Below, one piece after another: positions 42,590 through 50,498 of a stretch of 64,000 nt of DNA (position 1 is the stretch's first letter; every line of letters begins with the position of its first letter). Where the stretch lies: the NCBI RefSeq assembly GCF_900105125.1, contig NZ_LT629750.1:2914001-2978000 (forward strand). Reading direction: 5' to 3'. Source of the stretch: Bradyrhizobium canariense (GTDB lineage Bacteria > Pseudomonadota > Alphaproteobacteria > Rhizobiales > Xanthobacteraceae). The translations under genes were made by a program, and so were the position numbers. The notes beneath the pieces were generated by a model. That model saw only the letters and a program-made list of their open reading frames with translations, was not told where the DNA came from and made no database searches.

Positions 42590-42605
42590 TGTGAACTGCG
42601 TCACA
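42590..42605. promoter_or_regulatory. CRP/FNR-superfamily palindrome TGTGA-N6-TCACA
   Basis: TGTGAACTGCGTCACA matches the CRP consensus arms perfectly. It lies upstream of the minus-strand small-gene/TauE operon and 273 bases from the divergent MBL gene. It most likely controls the small-gene operon. Confidence 0.6.
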
Positions 42606-42877
42606 CCTCAAGAAATGTTTATCCGGAAATCACGCATCGCTTTGCTGGATGCCTATAGTTTGAACACTGTCATGTTCCCGCAACACATGATCCGGTGACG
42701 GTTATTGACATACGTCGAAAAAAAACGACTGCCGCAGGTGCGCCAACGGCACCATCAGAGCAGCTTGCGCTGGAGCCAAGAGATAGGGTTTTCGTTGACA
42801 CGGACCGCGATCTGCATTCGTAATCCGCGGGTATTGTTATCAACTGCTTTGCACCGCGGCTTTGCCCGGAGGATCCC
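42606..42877. other. Divergent intergenic region upstream of the MBL gene
   Basis: Together with the palindrome above, this makes a 353-bp gene-free region. Apart from the possible promoter at 42795 it holds nothing I can assign. A run of eight A residues at about 42718-42725 is the only low-complexity sequence. Confidence 0.4.
42795..42824 (+). promoter_or_regulatory. Possible sigma-70 promoter of the MBL/SCO operon
   Basis: TTGACA at 42795-42800 is followed after 17-18 bases by TCGTAAT, a weak -10. It is 54 bases upstream of the start codon. The -35 is perfect, the -10 poor. Confidence 0.3.
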
Positions 42878-43987
42878 ATGACCAACTTCAATCGACGTGA
42901 CGCATTGAAGGTGTCTGCAAGCTTTGCGCTGGCGGCTGCAGCCGGCGGCTTTTCCTGCGTCGAGATGGCCAAAGCTGGCCCCATCGAGGTGCCGACCATC
43001 GACAAGCTCAGCGTCCGCGTTCTGGTCGATAGCGCCAGCGACATCTTCTTCCGGCCGCAGACCGCGAACGGCGTGACTACCGAGCCCGGCCGTTCCGCGG
43101 ATTCGCTGCGCCCGCTGCATAGCGAATGGGGATTATCGTTGTTGCTGGAGCCGCAGCGCGGCGACCAAAAGCGTACCTTCCTGCTGGACTATGGTTGGAC
43201 GCCCGAGGCGATCAACGGCAACATGGACTTGCTGAAGGTCGACGCGTCAAAAATCGACACCCTCATCCTGAGCCATGGCCATTTCGATCATTGGGGCGGC
43301 CTGTTCGGATTCCTCGACAAGCACCGCAGGGATCTGCCCGCCGATATTACGATGTATGCGGGCGGAGAGGATAATTTCTGCCAGCGCTATGCCGGGAAGA
43401 ACGCGCTCGGCGAATTGAGCGACTTCGGCATGCTCGACCGCCGCGATATCGCCAAGCACGATGTCAAGCTCGTGCTGTGCGAAACACCGGTCGTGATCGG
43501 CGGTCAGGCGTTCACGACAGGCAAGATCAAACGCAACAGCATCGAAAAGGTGCTGCCGAATACCCTGGTAGAGTTCAAGCAAAAGGACGGCGCCGGATGC
43601 AACGCGAGCCACTATCTGCCGGCCGAAATGGAAGGCAAGATCGTGCCCGATGAGCACATCCACGAGCACGCGACGTGCTTCAACCTGAAGGACAAGGGTC
43701 TCATCGTCATCAGTTCCTGCGGCCATGTCGGTATCGTCAATTCCGTGCGCCAGGCGATGGAAGTGTCTGGCGTCGAGAAGATCCACGCCATCATGGGCGG
43801 CTTCCACCTCGGGCCTGCTCCGGCGGATTACCTCACCCAGGTCGTGAGCGAGATCGGCAAGTTGAACCCCGACGTCCTCATTCCCATGCACTGCAGCGGC
43901 CTGAACTTCACCAGGGAAGCCCAGCAGCAAATGCCGGGCAAAGTCCTGACCACAACCACCGGCAGCCGCATCACCTTCGGTATCTGA
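42878..43987 (+). CDS. Exported MBL-fold metallo-hydrolase
   Basis: ATG 42878 follows GGAGG. The 369-residue protein has a twin-arginine-type leader (NFNRRDALKVSASFALAAAA). The metallo-beta-lactamase motif HGHFDH (H133, H135, D137, H138) is intact, followed by the later His of SSCGHVGIVN and HCSG near the end. The 7,8-dihydropterin synthase-like members of this fold share the layout. It should be periplasmic. The SCO gene starts 14 bp downstream, so the two are co-transcribed. Substrate unknown. Confidence 0.88.
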   Translation: MTNFNRRDALKVSASFALAAAAGGFSCVEMAKAGPIEVPTIDKLSVRVLVDSASDIFFRPQTANGVTTEPGRSADSLRPLHSEWGLSLLLEPQRGDQKRTFLLDYGWTPEAINGNMDLLKVDASKIDTLILSHGHFDHWGGLFGFLDKHRRDLPADITMYAGGEDNFCQRYAGKNALGELSDFGMLDRRDIAKHDVKLVLCETPVVIGGQAFTTGKIKRNSIEKVLPNTLVEFKQKDGAGCNASHYLPAEMEGKIVPDEHIHEHATCFNLKDKGLIVISSCGHVGIVNSVRQAMEVSGVEKIHAIMGGFHLGPAPADYLTQVVSEIGKLNPDVLIPMHCSGLNFTREAQQQMPGKVLTTTTGSRITFGI

Positions 43988-44001
43988 TCCGGAGCGAGGC
44001 C

Positions 44002-44622
44002 ATGACCGGTGCAAGGGCGTGTGCGCTGTTTGTCGCCGCGTTCTTGTTCGGCTGTAGCCTGCTGTTTGGTGGGGGCTCGGCCAGGGCAGCCGAACAGCCG
44101 TCGGCCGCCGAGATGATGGATGACCTGATGTACGGCCGTGGGACAGTCGGCGGCCCGTTCACGCTGACCGACCAGAACGGCAAGCCACGCAGCGACAGCG
44201 ATTTTCGCGGCAAACTGATGATCGTGTATTTCGGCTATACGTCTTGCCCCGACGTCTGCCCCACCGATCTGATGGCTATCACGCAGGCCCTGGACGCCCT
44301 GGGGCCGGCCGCCGAAGGCATACAACCTGTTTTTATCACGATCGATCCGGAGCGAGATACCAAAATACTGGCGGAATATCTCTCCGCCTTCCATCGCAGT
44401 TTCGTCGGACTAACCGGCTCTCCCGAGGAGATCCGCCGCGTCGCCAACGCCTACAAGGCGTTTTACGTCAAAGTGCAGGACGAGCGCGGCGGAGACTATT
44501 CGATCGACCACGCCGGCGTCGTCTACCTGATGGGCCGCGACGGCCAGTACCTCGGCTTCATGCCGCCGCAGACCAATCCCGATCGCTTGACCGAGATTTT
44601 GCGTAAAAATCTCGCCAAGTGA
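44002..44622 (+). CDS. SCO family protein (copper chaperone/thiol reductase)
   Basis: The start at ATG 44002 follows CCGGAGCGAGGC; the frame open to 43675 lies inside the upstream gene. The 206-residue protein has a signal/anchor (FVAAFLFGCSLLFGGGSARA) and the thioredoxin-like SCO fold. The copper ligands CPDVC (C82, C86) lie after FGYTS, with the His in DYSIDHAGVVYL (H170). SCO proteins insert copper into the Cu-A site of cytochrome oxidases or act as thiol reductases. No oxidase gene is in the window. Confidence 0.92.
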   Translation: MTGARACALFVAAFLFGCSLLFGGGSARAAEQPSAAEMMDDLMYGRGTVGGPFTLTDQNGKPRSDSDFRGKLMIVYFGYTSCPDVCPTDLMAITQALDALGPAAEGIQPVFITIDPERDTKILAEYLSAFHRSFVGLTGSPEEIRRVANAYKAFYVKVQDERGGDYSIDHAGVVYLMGRDGQYLGFMPPQTNPDRLTEILRKNLAK

Positions 44623-44640
44623 CGCCTGGACTTAAAATAC

Positions 44641-44665
44641 CGATGATCGCGCAACGCGAGCATCG
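44641..44665. terminator. Imperfect hairpin after the SCO gene
   Basis: CGATG-AT-CGCG and CGCG-AG-CATCG form a stem with an internal two-base mismatch and a three-base loop, 18 bases after the SCO stop. No T-run follows. It may end the MBL/SCO transcript. Confidence 0.35.
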
Positions 44666-44765
44666 TTGACGTGGGCGGCCGGGTGGGTGAAAAAAGCACA
44701 GCAAGGCGTGAGGGCTCAATAAAACAAATAAGCGCCGACACGCATAAAATCGGGAGGGATAAATA

Positions 44766-45977
44766 ATGTTCGCGAGAAAACTGGCCATATTTGGCGTCAC
44801 TGCGGCTGGCCTGCTGTGGTCGCCTGCGGCCTTTGCCCAGATATCGGACGACGTGGTCAAGATCGGTGTACTCACCGACATGAACGGGCCCGCCTCCACG
44901 CCGACCGGACAGGGTTCGGTCACGGCAGCGCAAATGGCCGTCGACGATTTCGGCGGTAAGGTATTGGGCAAGCCGATTTCGGTGATTGTCGGCGATCATC
45001 AGGACAAGCCGGATATCGGGGCCGGTATTGCCCGGCGCTGGTACGACACTGAGCAGGTCGATTTGATCGTGGACGTGCCGGTGTCCGCGGTGGGGCTGGC
45101 GGTGCAGGGCATTGCCAACGAAAAGAAGCGGATGTTCATCACGCACTCGACGGGGGCGGCTGACTTCCACGGCAAATTCTGTTCGCCCTACACCATGCAA
45201 TGGGTGTTCGATACCCGCGCGCTCGCGGTCGGCACCGCGCAGGAAGTGGTGAAACGCGGCGGCGACAGCTGGTTCTTCATCACCGACGATTATGCGTTCG
45301 GCCACTCGCTGGAACGCGACGCCTCGAGCGTCATTGTCAAGAATGGCGGCAAGGTGATCGGCTCGGTGAAGCCACCGTTTGCGACCCCCGATCTGTCGTC
45401 ATTCATTCTTCAGGCCCAGGCTTCCAAGGCCAAGATCATCGGCATCGCCGGTGGACCGCCGAACAACATGAACGAGATCAAGACCGCCGGTGAATTCGGC
45501 GTCTTGAAGGGCGGCCAGCAGATGGCCGGCCTGCTCGCGCTGATCACCGACATCCATTCGCTGGGTCTGCAGGCGGCGCAGGGACTGTTGCTGACCACAT
45601 CGTTCTACTGGGACATGGACGACAAGACGCGCGAATGGTCGAAGCGTTATTTTGCCAAGATGAACCGGATGCCGACCATGTGGCAGGCCGGCGTCTATTC
45701 GTCGGTCATGAGCTATCTCAATGCGATCAAGGACTCGGGCACCGACGAGCCGCTCAAGGTGGCGGCGAAGATGCGCGAAAAACCGATCGAGGATTTCTTC
45801 TCACGCAACGGCAAGCTTCGCGAGGACGGCCTGATGGTTCACGACCTCGTGCTGGTGCAGGTGAAAAAACCTGAAGAGTCCAAATATCCGTGGGACTATT
45901 ATCAAATCCTGGCTCATATCCCTGGCGACCAGGCTTTCGGTCCCCCCGACCCCGCCTGCCCGCTCGTGAAGCAATGA
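44766..45977 (+). CDS. Solitary HAAT-type substrate-binding protein
   Basis: The 403-residue protein starts after a strong GGGAGG site. The signal peptide ends at AAFAQ, followed by VVKIGVLTDMNGPASTPTGQ, QMAVDDFGGKVLGKPISVIV and DSWFFITDDYAFGHSLERDA, all typical of the LivK-like type I fold. No permease or ATPase gene is near. Its stop overlaps the M1 aminopeptidase start, so the two are translationally coupled. It may bind a peptide-derived or other amino acid ligand for a transporter encoded elsewhere. Confidence 0.9.
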   Translation: MFARKLAIFGVTAAGLLWSPAAFAQISDDVVKIGVLTDMNGPASTPTGQGSVTAAQMAVDDFGGKVLGKPISVIVGDHQDKPDIGAGIARRWYDTEQVDLIVDVPVSAVGLAVQGIANEKKRMFITHSTGAADFHGKFCSPYTMQWVFDTRALAVGTAQEVVKRGGDSWFFITDDYAFGHSLERDASSVIVKNGGKVIGSVKPPFATPDLSSFILQAQASKAKIIGIAGGPPNNMNEIKTAGEFGVLKGGQQMAGLLALITDIHSLGLQAAQGLLLTTSFYWDMDDKTREWSKRYFAKMNRMPTMWQAGVYSSVMSYLNAIKDSGTDEPLKVAAKMREKPIEDFFSRNGKLREDGLMVHDLVLVQVKKPEESKYPWDYYQILAHIPGDQAFGPPDPACPLVKQ

Positions 45978-48655
45978 TGGCATTCACGCGACGTAACCTT
46001 GCCGCGGCGCTGGCCGCAACGCTTGTGCTGATGCTCCCGGTATCAGGCAGTGTTGCGGCCGAACGAAATTATTCCTTCGATACCACGCCGGGTAAACTGC
46101 CGAAGACGGTTATTCCCGTCCACTACGCGATCGAACTCACACCCGATCTTGAGAAGCTCTCGCTCGCGGGTGTCGAGGTTGTGGACATCGAAGCCCGCGA
46201 GCCGACCGCGCGGCTGACCCTCAATGCGGTCAACATGACGCTTGGTGCCGCCACCATCGATGGCGATACGCAGCGCGCGGACATCACGCTCGATGCCGCC
46301 GCCGAAAGCGCCACGCTCACCTTCACGCAGCCGATCACGACCGGCACACACCGGCTGCGCATCGCCTTCACGGCGCGGATCAACAGCTTCGGCCGGGGCC
46401 TCTTCTTTGTCGATTACCCGACCGACCAGGGCATCAGGCGGATGATCTCAAGCCAGCTCGAGCCGGCCGACGCCAGACGAATCTTCCCGTGCTGGGACGA
46501 ACCGGCTTTCAAGGCGACGTTCGCCCTGACGGTCACGGTGCCGCGCTCGTTCCTGGCCGTCAGCAACATGCCGGTCGCGCATGAGGAAGCGGTCAACTCC
46601 GACCTGAAGCAGGTTACTTTCGCATTGACGCCGAAAATGTCGAGCTACCTGTTCGTGCTCTCGGCCGGCGAACTCGAACGGATCACGGCGCAGGCGGATG
46701 GCGTAACGATCGGCGTCGTCACGACCGCGGGCAAAGCCGAAAAGGGACGCTTCGCGCTCGATAACGCGGTCAAATTGCTGGACTATTATAACGATTATTT
46801 TGGCGTGAAATATCCACTCCCCAAACTGGACCTGATCGCGGTGCCCGGCGGATTCGGCGGCGCCATGGAGAACTGGGGCGGCATCACCTTCTTTGAGAGC
46901 CGGCTATTGTTCGACCCCGCAACGAATGCAAACACTGCGCGGCGCAGTATCTTCAGCGTGCTGGCGCACGAAATGGCGCATCAATGGTTTGGCGATCTCG
47001 TCACCATGGGCTGGTGGGACAACCTTTGGCTCAACGAGGGTTTTGCCAGCTGGATGCAGGAGAAGGCAGCCGCACATTTCTATCCGCAATGGCGAACCTG
47101 GCTCAACGGCTACGGCCAGAAACAATACGCCATGGCGCTCGATGCACGACGCACCTCGCACCCAATCCAGCAGCCGATCGCCGACCAGAGCGAGGCCACG
47201 ACCGCCTTCGACGGCATCACCTACAATAAGGGCCAGGCGCTGATACGGATGCTGGAAAGCTATCTCGGCGATCAGGCCTTCCGCGCCGGCATCCGCAACT
47301 ACATGGCCGCGCACGCCTATGGCAACTCCACCACCGCCGATCTCTGGCAGGCGCTGGAAAGCGCGGCAGGCAAGCCCGTGACCGGCATCGCCGCGTCCTT
47401 CACCGAGCAGGACGGCGTGCCGCTGATTATCGCCGAGACCACCTGCAACGGCACCGAACAACGCATGTCGCTGCGGCAGGACCGCTTCATGATCGCCCCC
47501 GCTCGATCCACCTCCGCAAATGACGATGCAAAGGTGCTTTCACCGCGGCATTGGCAAATCCCGATCGCAGTCGGGCCGTTGCGCGCGACGCAGCCGGCGG
47601 AAATCCTGCTTGATGGGAGCGCCGAAATCGCGGCGGGTTCCTGCGGCGATCCGGTGAAGGTCAATCTCGGCGACGTCGGTTATTACCGGGTCGAGTACGG
47701 CCCAAGGAGCCGGGAGGCGCTGGCGAAGTCGCTGACAACGATGACGCCGGAAGATCGTGTCAATTTCCTCGCCGATCAATGGGCGCTGGTGCAAGCCGGC
47801 CGTACTGAACTGGCGTCTTATCTCACGCTGACCGAAGGGATCAGCGCCGACGATCACCGCACGGTATGGGACCAGGTGATCGGCACCTTGAGCAGGCTCG
47901 ATCGTCTCGCCCGCGATCGCAGCGCACGACCGGCGCTGCAAGCTTACGCACGCGCGAGGTTGCGTCCGGTGTTCGACCGGCTCGGCTGGGATGCGACCGG
48001 GCCCGACAATGACGACGAGGCCCTGCTGCGCAGCAGCCTGATCCGGGCGCTCGGCGAATTCGGCGACGTCGAAATTATTGCCGAAGCGAAACGGCGCTTC
48101 GCCGGCTTCGTGCAAAACCCGCAATCCCTGCCAAGCGCATTGCGCGATACGGTCGCGCAAGTCGTCGGCATCAGCGCCGATCGCGCCAGCTATGACACGC
48201 TGATTTCGCTGGCGCGCAAAAGCACCGTGACCAGCGAGCGGCTGCGCTACTATTATGCCGCCGCCAGCGCGCGCGATGCGACCCTTGCTCGCGCCACGCT
48301 GGCGCTGACCCTGACCGATGAGCTGCCGAGTACAATCATCAACGGCATTATCAGCGCGGTCGCCTCGTCCGGCGAGCAACCCGATCTGGCCTGGGATTTC
48401 GTGCAGCAGAATCTGGATGCGCTCACCGCGCGGCAGGGACCTTCGTTCCGTGACGCCTTCATCCCCGAGGTCATGACCAACTTCAGCGACGAAACCCATG
48501 CCATCGAGCTTGCGCACTTTGCCCCGGCGCAGGCAACCTCCGGCGGCCGCGTCATGGTCGCGCGTGCGCTGGAAACGATTGCGATCGCGGACGATCTCAA
48601 GACCCGCGCGTTGCCGGCGATCGATGCCTGGACCAAAACGCATAATGGCCGGTGA
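45974..48655 (+). CDS. M1 family metallo-aminopeptidase, exported
   Basis: ATG 45974 overlaps the previous stop by 4 bp; frame upstream of it is not coding. The 893-residue protein has a signal peptide (RRNLAAALAATLVLMLPVSG). Domains follow in M1 order: an N-terminal beta domain, the substrate motif GGAMENWG, then the zinc site HEMAHQWFGD (H332, E333, H336) with E355 in LNEGFASW, and a long C-terminal helical domain. It removes N-terminal residues from peptides in the periplasm. It resembles eukaryote-like puromycin-sensitive/ERAP forms more than the E. coli PepN form. Confidence 0.93.
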   Translation: MMAFTRRNLAAALAATLVLMLPVSGSVAAERNYSFDTTPGKLPKTVIPVHYAIELTPDLEKLSLAGVEVVDIEAREPTARLTLNAVNMTLGAATIDGDTQRADITLDAAAESATLTFTQPITTGTHRLRIAFTARINSFGRGLFFVDYPTDQGIRRMISSQLEPADARRIFPCWDEPAFKATFALTVTVPRSFLAVSNMPVAHEEAVNSDLKQVTFALTPKMSSYLFVLSAGELERITAQADGVTIGVVTTAGKAEKGRFALDNAVKLLDYYNDYFGVKYPLPKLDLIAVPGGFGGAMENWGGITFFESRLLFDPATNANTARRSIFSVLAHEMAHQWFGDLVTMGWWDNLWLNEGFASWMQEKAAAHFYPQWRTWLNGYGQKQYAMALDARRTSHPIQQPIADQSEATTAFDGITYNKGQALIRMLESYLGDQAFRAGIRNYMAAHAYGNSTTADLWQALESAAGKPVTGIAASFTEQDGVPLIIAETTCNGTEQRMSLRQDRFMIAPARSTSANDDAKVLSPRHWQIPIAVGPLRATQPAEILLDGSAEIAAGSCGDPVKVNLGDVGYYRVEYGPRSREALAKSLTTMTPEDRVNFLADQWALVQAGRTELASYLTLTEGISADDHRTVWDQVIGTLSRLDRLARDRSARPALQAYARARLRPVFDRLGWDATGPDNDDEALLRSSLIRALGEFGDVEIIAEAKRRFAGFVQNPQSLPSALRDTVAQVVGISADRASYDTLISLARKSTVTSERLRYYYAAASARDATLARATLALTLTDELPSTIINGIISAVASSGEQPDLAWDFVQQNLDALTARQGPSFRDAFIPEVMTNFSDETHAIELAHFAPAQATSGGRVMVARALETIAIADDLKTRALPAIDAWTKTHNGR

Positions 48656-48742
48656 CGTAGAAGCGGCGTGGCTGGACCGAAATTTATCCGGAAGAACGCG
48701 GACAAGAAACCTTGATTTGCCGGCTCATCAGGAGGCACCCTC

Positions 48743-49132
48743 ATGCCAACGCTTCACATCAAGCGCGTCTATGAACGCCCTTCTCCGGAGGACGGCGTCA
48801 GAATATTGGTGGACCGTCTCTGGCCGCGCGGACTCACGAAGGAAGCGGCAGCGCTCGACTATTGGTGCAAGGACATTGCGCCCTCCCCCGAGCTTCGCAA
48901 ATGGTTCGATCATCGCGAGGACCGGTTCGACGAGTTCAGGCGCCGGTACCGCCTCGAACTGAAGTCAAATCCTTCTCTTCCGGAATTTCGGAAGCTGGCG
49001 AAACCCGGCAAAGCGACGTTGCTGTACGCCGCACACGACGCCAAGGTGAACCATGCGGTCGTGCTGGCCGAATACATCCAGGCCTTGAAAGCCAAAGCCC
49101 CGCCGAAGCGCCGGAGCGTTCGAAAATCCTGA
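48743..49132 (+). CDS. DUF488 family protein
   Basis: The 129-residue protein starts after CAGGAGG. The family motifs KRVYERPSPEDGVRILVDRL and WPRGLTKEAA, then KWFDHREDRFDEFRRRY and ATLLYAAHDAKVNHAVVL, are intact. DUF488 proteins are small cytoplasmic proteins of unknown biochemical role that often accompany DNA-repair or stress genes. Two alkylguanine-DNA alkyltransferase genes follow on the same strand, in line with that trend. Confidence 0.9.
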   Translation: MPTLHIKRVYERPSPEDGVRILVDRLWPRGLTKEAAALDYWCKDIAPSPELRKWFDHREDRFDEFRRRYRLELKSNPSLPEFRKLAKPGKATLLYAAHDAKVNHAVVLAEYIQALKAKAPPKRRSVRKS

Positions 49133-49258
49133 AAGTGTGTCTGGCCGTCCATCTGCGCCGTACGAACCGTTACTGATCGGTTTTCGGGTGGCGAAACGTC
49201 GTCGCGATGTCCAGATTACACGGCAAGCAATCGGCAATTGTCAGAAGGTCGAAATGCC

Positions 49259-49888
49259 ATGTCACAGAGTGCAACGCAAAAATATGCCCTGTTCGACACC
49301 GCGATCGGGCGATGCGGCATCGCATGGAACGATATCGGCGTGCTGGCGGTGCGTCTTCCCTTTGCCAGCGACGATAAAATGCGCGCGCATCTGCGCAACA
49401 AGTGCGGCGATCTCGAAGAGGCTGCGCCACCGCCTCATATACGCCTTGCCATCGATGCCATCACGTCCCTGATGAACGGCGAAGCCGTTGACCTCTCCGG
49501 TATCGACCTTGATATGGCGCGGGTGCCGGATTTCGACCGCCGCGTTTATGAGATTGCCCGCAGCATCCCGCCCGGATCAACCCTCACCTATGGGGATATT
49601 GCGAAACGCCTTGGCGGCCTCGAATTGGCGCGGGATGTCGGTCAGGCCTTGGGGCATAACCCCTTTGCGATCGTTGTGCCCTGCCACCGCGTGCTCGCCG
49701 CCGGCGGCAAGCCGGGCGGATTTTCAGCTCCCGGCGGCCGATCGACGAAGTTGCGCATGCTCGCGATCGAGAACGCCTATGTGAACGACACGCCTTCCCT
49801 GTTCGACTTTTCGAAACGGCAACGCCCGCGCCAGACCGAGGGAAATCCGAAGCCAAGCCTTGGGAATAGCCGCCGACGGGCGGGATGA
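49259..49888 (+). CDS. Methylated-DNA-[protein]-cysteine S-methyltransferase 1
   Basis: From ATG 49259 the product is 209 residues. The C-terminal alkyltransferase domain has YGDIAKRLGGLELARDVGQA and the active-site IVVPCHRVLA (Cys142). The N-terminal half is divergent, and about 30 basic residues extend past the domain. It repairs O6-alkylguanine by suicidal alkyl transfer. The Ada N-terminal phosphotriester domain and an HTH domain are absent. It lies 19 bp before a second, different alkyltransferase gene. Confidence 0.88.
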   Translation: MSQSATQKYALFDTAIGRCGIAWNDIGVLAVRLPFASDDKMRAHLRNKCGDLEEAAPPPHIRLAIDAITSLMNGEAVDLSGIDLDMARVPDFDRRVYEIARSIPPGSTLTYGDIAKRLGGLELARDVGQALGHNPFAIVVPCHRVLAAGGKPGGFSAPGGRSTKLRMLAIENAYVNDTPSLFDFSKRQRPRQTEGNPKPSLGNSRRRAG

Positions 49889-49906
49889 ACCAAAGGAAAA
49901 TACCAG

Positions 49907-50455
49907 ATGACTTATTTCTACAAGATGATCGACTCGCCGCTCGGCAGGCTCAAACTGATTGCCAGCGACAAGGGCTTGGCCGCGGTCCTGTGGGAGAACG
50001 ACGATCCTCGGCGCGTCCGTCTCAGCCCGCTGGAGCCGGATCCGGACAACGGGTTCCTGAAGGAGACCGAGAGGCAGCTGAAGGCCTACTTCAACGGCAA
50101 ACTGAAGAAATTCACCGTACCCCTGGATTTCAAAGGGACTGATTTCCAGAAAAGTGTCTGGGCAGCGTTGCTCACGATTCCGTTCGGCGAAACGCGCAGC
50201 TATGGCGAAATCGCCAAACAGATCGGCAGGCCCGATGCATCGCGGGCGGTCGGCGCGGCGAACGGCAGGAATCCGATCGCGATCATTGCGCCGTGCCATC
50301 GCGTCCTCGGCACCAGCGGCAAGCTGACCGGCTTTGCCGCTGGGCTCGAAGCAAAAGATGAGCTGCTGAAGCTGGAGGGCCGCGATCCCCTTCTTGGCCT
50401 CGCAGGTCAAGGGCGGCGAAAAGAACAAAACCAATCCAGGTGGATCATACAGTAA
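49907..50455 (+). CDS. ogt: Methylated-DNA-[protein]-cysteine S-methyltransferase 2 (Ogt-type)
   Basis: The 182-residue protein has the full Ogt layout: an N-terminal MTYFYKMIDSPLGRLKLIAS domain, the helix-turn-helix region DFQKSVWAALLTIPFGETRS, the arginine-finger stretch ASRAVGAANGRNPIAIIAPC and the active site PCHRV (Cys130). GTSGKLTGFAAGLEAK completes the fold. It follows the first alkyltransferase gene by 19 bp with its own AAAGGAAAA site. The two differ much in sequence, so a recent duplication is unlikely. Confidence 0.92.
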   Translation: MTYFYKMIDSPLGRLKLIASDKGLAAVLWENDDPRRVRLSPLEPDPDNGFLKETERQLKAYFNGKLKKFTVPLDFKGTDFQKSVWAALLTIPFGETRSYGEIAKQIGRPDASRAVGAANGRNPIAIIAPCHRVLGTSGKLTGFAAGLEAKDELLKLEGRDPLLGLAGQGRRKEQNQSRWIIQ

Positions 50456-50498
50456 CGTCGGTACGCCTTGCCTTCGCCACGGCTTGTCCGATATGCGC

